From contig OZ022259.1 of NCBI GenBank assembly GCA_963978905.1, positions 28,125,994-28,189,993 on the forward strand: a stretch of DNA of 64,000 nt. Reading direction: 5' to 3'. The notes under the pieces were generated by a model, which saw only the letters and a list, made by a program, of their open reading frames with translations, did not search any database and was not told the origin of the DNA. A program made the translations under genes and the position numbers. Shown here in pieces: positions 58,201 through 64,000 of this stretch; positions within the stretch are counted from its first letter, which is position 1, and the number at the start of each line of letters is the position of its first letter. Source of the DNA: Trichostrongylus colubriformis. Lineage: Eukaryota; Nematoda; Chromadorea; Rhabditida; Trichostrongylidae.

Positions 58201-58487
58201 CCATATTTTCCCTTTCTTTACAATTCTTTTCTTTTCGTTTCAAGTATTCCTTCGAATCTGAATGGTTTTTGAAGCTTTTGCCTAATCAGCCGGCTTGTGT
58301 TGCTTCCGGTCAGACGCGGAACAGCGCTACTGGGATTCAGTTCTGCCATATCTCCTCTCATGCAGCGAGAGTCTTCGTGCCAATTTCACCGTTCCGTTCC
58401 CTTGGTCCCGTTCCAGTTATGACCCATGAGAACGTTCCTCGTCTCTCCACTGCTAAATGTCGGTCAGCTGTCAGATGTTTGATGTAA
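40266..58487 (+). CDS. Hypothetical protein, 4 exons with very long introns, 267 residues (tentative)
   Basis: Exons 40266-40380, 51135-51489, 57538-57628 and 58245-58487. Each has good signals (donors GTGGGT, GTGAGTAA and GTAAAG; acceptors ATAG, CTCTAG and TTTCAAG), the phases join (1/2, 2/1, 0/0), and the total is 804 bases ending in TAA. Exon 1 starts M-V-A-E-N-R-Q-S-S-I-E-D-D with an AAAATGG start context. Exon 2 is the largest (GDVWEYDSIFFPRV, ILCTISELGGALFHC). Exon 3 encodes FVARNRTLINLLITCADQGN, which looks like real protein. The product has no signal peptide or membrane segment I can see, and I do not recognise the family. Introns 1 and 2 (10.8 and 6.0 kb) are full of mobile elements. 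Exons could be missing or belong to different genes; only protein or RNA matches would settle this. Confidence 0.45.
41106..41700. mobile_element. Fold-back element of ~595 bp in intron 1
   Basis: Left TAAAGGCACATTCCAGGATTA pairs with the right TAATCCTGGAATGTGTCTTTA; pairing extends through GTGGATGGA(C/T)AGTTCGACCCAAGCCACGT and the block ending CTCCAGGAACTGACACCCACG. The centre holds an AT microsatellite near 41470. Ends near TTAA (right TTTAA) suggest the same TTAA-type class. No coding. Confidence 0.8.
41745..41870 (+). repeat. tRNA-derived SINE-like sequence
   Basis: GTCGATTAGCTCAACAGG matches an A-box and GAGTTCAAATCTCG a B-box, 80-90 bases apart, longer than in a real tRNA. No acceptor-stem pairing was found, so a SINE head is likelier than a gene. 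Confidence 0.4.
43172..43250. repeat. (AAAT)n/(ATTT)n microsatellite, inverted about its centre
   Basis: AAATAAATAAAA is followed by TTTATTTATTTATT around 43220, so the tract can fold on itself. Confidence 0.8.
43727..43799 (-). tRNA. tRNA-like sequence, copy 1 (anticodon position GGA)
   Basis: On the minus strand it folds as a cloverleaf: acceptor GTGTCGG/CCGACAC, D stem GTGT/GCAC, anticodon stem TATCC/GGATG, loop CCGGAAA, and T arm GCGGG-TTCGAGT-CCCGT. Position 33 is C rather than U, and the short variable loop does not fit a serine tRNA, so it may be a mobile tRNA-derived copy and not a working tRNA. A second copy lies inverted at 43970. Confidence 0.55.
43920..44146. mobile_element. Inverted-repeat element with a tRNA-like core
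   Basis: A left arm ending GATAACTGCTGTTTATCACCGCAGC at 43970 pairs with a right arm starting GCTGCGGCGATAAACAGCAG near 44095. The arms extend about 50 bases outward through TTTTTGATTTTTGAT / ATCAAAAATCAAAAATATCAAAATC. Between the arms is the tRNA-like copy 2. Confidence 0.75.
43970..44042 (+). tRNA. tRNA-like sequence, copy 2 (anticodon position GGA)
   Basis: Same cloverleaf as copy 1, with one mismatch in the acceptor stem (GCGTCGG/CCGACAC) and T for C in the anticodon stem. A-box TAGTGTAATGG and B-box GGTTCGAGTCC are intact, so RNA polymerase III could transcribe it. Confidence 0.5.
44450..44700. repeat. Dispersed repeat shared with 5150-5400
   Basis: Same ordered blocks as the copy at 5.2 kb (GTTCTGCA, GGGCGAGTT, TAGTGACGCGAAAG, TCGGGTTCC, TTTCTCTACAGTTAT). 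Confidence 0.45.
45251..45757 (-). mobile_element. Internally deleted Tc1-like element, 507 bp
   Basis: Ends CAGTAGCGCTCAAAAGTCTT, inverted and near perfect over about 25 bases, with TA at 45249-45250 on the left; the right flank is CATA, so the duplication is slightly altered. The size is far below an autonomous 1.3-1.6 kb Tc1, and it keeps a piece of transposase gene inside. Confidence 0.85.
45400..45580 (-). pseudogene. C-terminal fragment of a Tc1-type transposase
   Basis: The minus strand reads AMPPRCAAVIKSRGLSTEY, the conserved end of Tc1 transposases (SMPRRCxAVIKxxGxxTKY). The DDE catalytic part is absent, removed by the internal deletion. Downstream residues are low in complexity. 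Confidence 0.7.
48426..48515 (+). repeat. tRNA-derived SINE-like head
   Basis: GTTGTAGCTCAGCGGGTAGAAG is a good A-box region; GAAATCGATTCCATG is a weak B-box about 60 bases on. Acceptor-stem pairing is lacking. Confidence 0.4.
49018..49165. repeat. Half copy of the 41106-41700 fold-back family
   Basis: CTTCTTTGGCTTGCACGCTCCAGAA, CGCCTCGGTTAAGGTATAGC and CTTGGAATGTGCCTATAA line up with the right half of the element at 41560-41700. The left half is missing. Confidence 0.5.
52792..52839 (+). repeat. Perfect tandem duplication of a 24-bp unit
   Basis: TTCTACCTAAGGCTGTGATT plus ATGC occurs twice back to back. It lies in intron 2 of the four-exon gene. Confidence 0.95.
53467..53778. mobile_element. 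Nested palindromic element with a tRNA-like core
   Basis: Outer arms ATGAAAATCAAAACTGCAA / TTGCAGTTTTGATTTTTG; inner arms GGTACTTTGCTAGACATGGC (53546) / CCACGTCTAGTAAAGTACC (to 53698). The centre (53605-53663) has A-box TGGCCCAGTGGTAG and B-box-like GTGGGTTCACCC, tRNA-like but without a clear cloverleaf. The layout is the same as in the element at 43920-44146. Confidence 0.6.
55669..55795 (+). other. Possible exon, unassigned
   Basis: Between a TCCTACAG acceptor and an AAGG|GTAAAA donor the frame reads SSWERFMTENDHQIKRTEAA and on to SSIEWTSFSK, which looks protein-like. Its phase does not fit between the exons of the 267-residue model, so it may belong to an alternative form, another gene or nothing. 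Confidence 0.25.
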
Positions 58488-59895
58488 TCCGTCTTGCTCG
58501 TTGTCACATTGTGTAAGCCGCCAATATATTGGGAAATTTGTAGATGACTCTAGGTATAGCAGAGTATAACTAAGTAATCTAGAATCTCTTCTCCATTTGC
58601 CAATGGATACAAATATGTAGACATTTAAACGGTTGAAGATAGAAGATGAATGAACCACATAAATAACTGGTAGCAAAAACTCCACTCAAGGGAATTTTAA
58701 CTATATAACTGAAAATTTAGTTTCAAAACTATATTGAAGCGATTATTTCACTGATTGGTATTGAAAGTCTCGGAATACGCTGAAGCTTCCAAATTTTGAA
58801 TCTGATTTTTAATGAATGTAATTTTTATCAGAAAAGAAGAACGTTTGTTTTTGGTGATATCTGATGCTAAAAATGAAATATTTAGGAAATATCCGAGGGT
58901 TTCAAGCTATTTATGAGCTTATTTTAGATATCAATTTCACAATACAAGCTTCACAAACAAGACCCACCCTATTTTTATTTTTTATTTCTCCCATTTTCGT
59001 TCCCCCTATTTTATTACACATTTTCATTTTCTTTCTACAATTTTCCTATTTTTCTTCATTCTGCAAGTCATGGACTGCAGGGACATATCACCAAACTTTA
59101 GATCATTTTACGACATGCACAGATGTATCGATCAATGTATCGTTTGACAATTTTTTTTGACAAAAATCTGTTAAATGAATCGGAGCCATCCAATAGGTTG
59201 TTCTGGGAGATTTTACCCTCTGTCTTTGCAAAAAAAACAGCCCACAATGACCTGGTCTCTTGTTGGAAACGCGTCAAGATCACTTTCTTCTTGGCACTAG
59301 TCTGACGACATCACCGGCGGAAATGCTGCGAGTCTCATGCATCCTTTATTAATTGGTGTTATCGTTCTGGTCGCCATGTTGTCGTGTCGGCAAGCCTTTC
59401 CTTCTTTTTCATGGTTTACTATTGTTTGTTTACTTACAACCGCCACTTAGAGGCACAATGCAGCTGTTCTTGTGAAAAAAGTGGAGTCTATCTGTCATAA
59501 GGCTCTCGTAAAGTGGAGGACTAGAATTGAAAAGTGCATGCACCGATTCTTGTGTTTACTCAAATACCACCTGAAGCTGAACACATTTCTCCGATCTTAC
59601 AATTTATCCGAGCCCACTACTCTTTTGCCGGGTGTATGCCGATGGTAATTTCTTTAAACAATTTCAAACTAGGCTAACTATGTAAGCTTGATCATTGCTC
59701 TAACGCAGAACCTCTTGGTGGTGGCCTGTATGCATTGCAGACAATGTAGGACTGCAGATTTTATGATTTAAATTTGGGAAATGTGACAGCATTAATCACA
59801 GGAATAGTAAAAAGGAAACTACTTGTTTAAGTTTGCTTTCAGTTTTTACTGTAACTGTTCTGCGTTGAAATATGATGATTTGGATCTCATGAGTA
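58488..59895. other. No gene recognised
   Basis: AT-rich with T-rich tracts (58970-59060). Short frames only. Confidence 0.45.
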
Positions 59896-60029
59896 CAGTC
59901 TATTCCAAAACGCTCGATAAGGCGGGGCCTACGGACTTGGGTGAGAGTGTAGCAAACTCTCTCATCCCGCCACACACTCTCACTCTCGCCACTCAGGCCA
60001 CGCCCTATCTAGCGCTTTGAAATGGACTG
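59896..60029. mobile_element. Palindromic Tc1/mariner-type MITE, copy 2 (134 bp)
   Basis: Same length and ends (CAGTCTATTCC...TGGACTG, TA flanks at 59894-59895 and 60030-60031) as copy 1 at 4833, in reverse orientation. The two internal TCACTCTC stretches are shared. Confidence 0.8.
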
Positions 60030-61104
60030 TATGTGCATTTTCTCAATTTGTCTTGCAATTCTGCTCTGCTGCAGCGTAGATTTTAGCACACAGATATTTA
60101 GTTTTCTATTTATTTACATACTTTTAGTTATTGATTCACATTTGTTTGGTCACACGATTGAAGGCACAGTTCACGATAATTTTCGTGGATGATCGCGTTC
60201 AAAATCGGGTATGCTGAGAAACACATACGTGAAGAAAAACAAAACTCTTTGGAACCCCTGGAATTAAAGGAACCGAAAGGGGTCCGAAACAAGAGGAAGA
60301 TGCAAAGAAGTTAGCATTTTGCAACGAACACTCAAGGTTAGAAGCGATCATAGGTGAAAAAACCTGGACTTAAGAGCGCGGCGCTGCGGTGTGTATTCGC
60401 ATCCCATTCGCATCCACGCATCCCTTTCCGAGGTGTCCGCTGTGGGAGACGGGCCACGGGCCAAAGTTAGTTGTAGCATCTGACTCCCAGCGCAGTGTAG
60501 TGGCCATTCCCAACTACATTAGCATTCAGTAAGTACTTCCAGAAACAATATAAGAAAGAACAAAGTAAAAAGTAAAAGGAAAAAACAAATTTATAATAGA
60601 AACATCTCCTTTTGGCACCATGCCAAGGCGTTAAATTGGCGAGTTGGTGCAATGGCGGCCACTTATACTCGTCCACACTACGTCTGTTCTACCGTAAGCC
60701 AAAATTACCCCCTTTCGGTGTCTTTAAAGCTTTGTATTCCTCTACTTCGACAAGCTTAGAGCCTGAAAGCCCAGAAGTGACGTTGAACAAACTTTTACGT
60801 GACGCTTTCATTCAATGACATTGCCTTTACTAATCAGATCTGCTCTATCTTATCGCTATCGATAACATGCCTCTTTTGCCAGGTAGTTGCCACCAGATTC
60901 AGGGCTCCGTCGAGAATCCCTCGATGGGGAAAGTATTCAGGATTTGAGGTGGGGGTCATATTTTCCAAAATTTTCATCGACAACAAATCCTCGGCTTTCA
61001 CGCACCCTTTTGGAGAGCCTATGCACCGCGGTGGAGGAAAATTTGGGACAATCTGTCGATCTCCAAAAAAGGTCGTCAATCGGTAATTATAAATTATACT
61101 TTGT
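60030..61104. other. Dispersed repeat sequence, no gene
   Basis: 60880-61085 is GC-richer and has overlapping frames on both strands. It looks like non-coding repeat because neither frame shows a domain. Confidence 0.3.
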
Positions 61105-61310
61105 AGAGGTGGGCGGAGGTGGTGTAGTGACAGGTGGCGCGCAACCCACTCTCATGGTGCGGAGATCAAATCCCGTATCAACGCCCGCCCAGGCCAACCA
61201 AGCCTTCCATCCCTCCGGGGTCGGTAAATTGGTACCAGACTCGTCTGGGAGGATAAAAGCACTGACTTGAACATCGGCTGGCCACCGCAAGTCATTGTAT
61301 AGGCCACATC
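61105..61310 (+). repeat. tRNA-derived SINE-like element
   Basis: GGTGGTGTAGTGACAGGTGG (A-box-like) and GAGATCAAATCCCG (B-box-like) are followed by a body containing GGGGTCGGTAAATTGGTACC, AGACTCGTCTGGGAGGATAA and GGCCACCGCAAGTCATTGTA. The body resembles a repeat I associate with strongylid genomes; this is recollection, not a search result. Confidence 0.5.
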
Positions 61311-62914
61311 ACATTCACCAGCCATCACGATTCTGAATGGAACTAGAATGTGCGGCGCATCCCACAGAAGGGATTGATTAACGCCAAAAACTTTATCCTT
61401 TAGAACTTTAAACTTTGTAGAGGTAGCAGTAGTATGATTATCGATTAACGACTGGTAGAGGGAGGCTGCAGCACTAACATTATATATGAAGTCGTGGAGG
61501 CGTCGACAGGGGCGGGGGGCCGTTGTCGGTTAAACAGGGGGTGAGGACATTAGGAATATTCAGAAGGGGCTCGTCTTTTCGCGGAATTTCGAGAAGGATC
61601 GGAAAACCCTTTTAGGAAATCGCATTTTTCGAATTTTCTGTAGATTTTCCACGACGCCAGACTTGATCCTGGTTGCCACCGTCTAATTCGAAGGCGTGTA
61701 TTGGCCATCTTTGGAAGGTGGCCACCATCTTATTCACAGATTCCGCACGCATTCACTATTCACTCTCGCACCGCGATGAAGGCACGCCCTTCAAGGCAGA
61801 GGAATTGCGGAAGAGGGTTTGAAACTCACGGGTGAAACCGAATGCTTAAATCATCGCAAACTGTGCGTTTGACCATTTTGTTGCAATTCATTCAAATATT
61901 TCATTTTTCGGAGTTTTTTTTTTCAGAATTTCTCCCGTTTTCAGTGATGTTCGCTGTTTTATGATAGTGTTCGAATTCCGAGCCTTCTCCATCTTGGTCA
62001 AAGGTTTGAAGCTCCCGTTGTAGATAATGACATAATAGTTCGTTCAGTAGAGGCGAAACAAGATACTTTCTTTTTTTTCTTTTTAGCATGCCACTGTAGA
62101 TGAAGCTGACTTATAATACACTTAATCCTGAAACACCATAAGAACGGGGAAGTTCATATTAGTTTTTGTTTGAATTCTCATTGAAAAGTCAAAATCGAGG
62201 AGAACCAGAGTGTAGCGGCATTTTCATTGCTGTAAAGTTTATATTATTCATTATTTATCATTATAAGTTTCGAAGAATGAAATCACGCGGATTTGTAAAG
62301 AAGTCACAACATCATAGCTTGTGGCTATATTTGACTTCGTAAATCTCTACCAATTATCTGGAACACTACTGCGCGCATCACTCTACGGGTCGTTAGTACC
62401 AAGGTCGATTGGAATTGTTCTTTTCTGTCAACTTCACTCACTACCGTTAACACTGAAACAGAACATCACTGCTTATCGTCTTCAGTACGTGTTTCTATGG
62501 AAATTTCATCGCTGTAGCATTATTCACCCGTAGAAGAGGTCCATCAACCATTTTCGATCCTCTGCACAAAAACTGTTTCCAACAGTCCGACAGTCGCTCG
62601 CTTTCTCTTATATATGATAAAATTCTCCCAGTCTCAACACTACCTCACATCGTGCAGCGTATTTCTGGTTTTGACTCTTCCTGTTCGGCACGGACTCATT
62701 CTTTGTGAGCATCACGTGCCTCTTACTTCGATTCATCTTTCTTCCCACGCCCACACTTTTTGAACCACATTACAAAATTTATTCAAGCATTGTCTTGTCC
62801 CGAAGCCTCATGTTAACTTGAATGTGTATAAGACAATGTGAGACTTCCAAAGTTTATTCCGAAAGACTCAAAACAGCTTTCACAAAACCGGATGCAAAAA
62901 ATGCTTGCAAAAGA
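61311..62914. other. No gene recognised
   Basis: AT-rich, short frames only. 61660-61760 contains an imperfect TTGCCACCGTC/GTGGCCACCATC repeat. Confidence 0.4.
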
Positions 62915-62965
62915 GATTTGACCCTTATAGGCAAGCTTTCGGCGCCTAGCGCCTTTATCAAGTCC
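62915..62965 (-). ncRNA. Degenerate hammerhead-like motif of Penelope type
   Basis: The minus strand reads TTGATAAA, hairpin GGCGC-TAG-GCGCC, then GAAAGC-TT-GC. This is a hammerhead core with the first C and the G of CUGAUGA changed (TTGATAA), so catalysis is unlikely. Stem III would be GC/GC. Confidence 0.45.
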
Positions 62966-64000
62966 GAAAATGTACAAATTAGATGTTATCTATAGACTCT
63001 GTTTGAGAGTCTACAGTTGTTGTTTGAGTTGCTGTTGAGTCTACAACAGTCATAGTGTTTGAGAGTCTACAACAAATTTTATTGTTTAAACCCAGCCCAC
63101 CATCGCAAAAGCCCTGCCATCCGTTGAAGTTCATATTCCATAGCGCTAGCTACTACTGGCTACCCCCACTTTTCTCCCTGTCTCGACACCACTCTCGAAA
63201 AAATTTGCTATGTTTGCAATGTGACCGACCGGGTGAGCACACCCGGTTGGTTACACGTCTCGCCCACTATGGGCTGATTTTCGCTCACTTCTAGTTTGTT
63301 CAAGATACCTCGAACATTGATCCTTTGTGTCGATTTTTTCAAACAAACAAATTTTCCCCAATTCCCTTGACTGCGTTGGAACCGAGTTACGAATTTTCGC
63401 TGTTTGGACCACCCACTCAGGGTGCGCTTCGCCCACTGCGTTCGCTCGTCTTACACGCCTTCAGCGACTCATCGCTGAGCTTAATCCACTTTTTTCCCAC
63501 GTTTGGGTCATTTTGAAATCCAATTAACAATCTTGGGTCTGAGTCATATGTGCTCCTTCCTCTCATGCCCTCCCCAACTCAAACTTGACCCCCATCTCCA
63601 CGAGTTGTTTTTGACCGACGAACAGACGTACAAACAGTCGAAGCGTTTTATGTCGGATGGGGTTATTCATTACATTAGTAGACCAACTACCTAATTAGTC
63701 CCTTGAAATCGGCAGTAAATCAATCGTCTCGCAAATTGAATTCAGACAGGACTCACAGTACAGATCCATCGGGACACGATTCACAAATACGGGTAAAAAC
63801 CGGAAACAAGCAAGTACGACGAAGCCCATGGAACTGTTTCTCGAATGCAATACAACCAACGTAGCCTATGTTGAACGCGTTTCCCACGAGGCACATCGGC
63901 TGCTCATCAACAATATGGATTTCCAAGAAATGGGGGTACCTACGGAGTTGTTATAGGTAGGGATGAATGAACGATGAAATCTGCGTTTTTGTGGAAATAT
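62966..64000. other. Repeat-derived sequence at the window end
   Basis: 63000-63070 has short direct repeats of GAGAGTCTACA. 63400-63640 shares blocks with the 268-bp array (CGCCCACTG, CCCCATCTCCACGAGTTGTTTTT, GACGAACAGACGTACAAAC) and looks like a distant member. No gene seen. Confidence 0.4.

Overview
The window looks like genomic DNA of a strongylid (clade V) nematode, probably a hookworm relative. The flanks are AT-rich, the confident gene models have introns of about 42-70 bases with GT...AG ends, and the sequence is crowded with animal transposons (Gypsy-type LTR, BEL/Pao, PIF/Harbinger, piggyBac-like and Tc1/mariner-like derivatives, tRNA-derived SINE-like repeats, Penelope-type hammerhead motifs). 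No bacterial gene organisation, rRNA or CRISPR array is visible.

Layout. (1) 0.45-3.8 kb, minus strand: a complete 11-exon ANKMY2-type gene (ankyrin repeats plus a C-terminal MYND zinc finger) that reads through as 401 residues except for one extra base. (2) 4-10.3 kb: small fold-back elements, dispersed repeats and a BEL/Pao integrase fragment. (3) 10.345-24.612 kb, minus strand: a 14.3-kb LTR retrotransposon with gag, an envelope-like region placed between gag and protease, a Gypsy-type pol, and downstream of integrase a very long accessory ORF that ends in a superfamily 1 (UPF1-like) helicase. Most ORFs are broken, and a piggyBac-like fold-back sits in the protease. (4) 25.052-32.703 kb: a PIF/Harbinger transposon with unusually long inverted arms (about 1.61 and 1.65 kb), a 3-bp TGA target duplication, and two convergent multi-exon genes that I could splice completely: a 236-residue MADF protein and a 396-residue DDE transposase. 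(5) 33-40 kb: dispersed repeats, one hammerhead-like motif, a second piggyBac-like fold-back and a 268-bp tandem repeat. (6) 40.27-58.49 kb, plus strand: four exons whose phases and total length fit a 267-residue protein I do not recognise, with introns of 10.8 and 6.0 kb that hold many mobile elements, including two palindromic elements with tRNA-like cores. (7) 58.5-64 kb: a MITE copy, a SINE-like repeat, another hammerhead-like motif and otherwise unremarkable AT-rich DNA.

Two host genes are supported (one well, one moderately). The rest is mobile DNA. The most unusual items are the helicase-bearing LTR element with its envelope-like region upstream of pol, and the Harbinger element with long arms, which has a probable non-autonomous relative at 7.46 kb.
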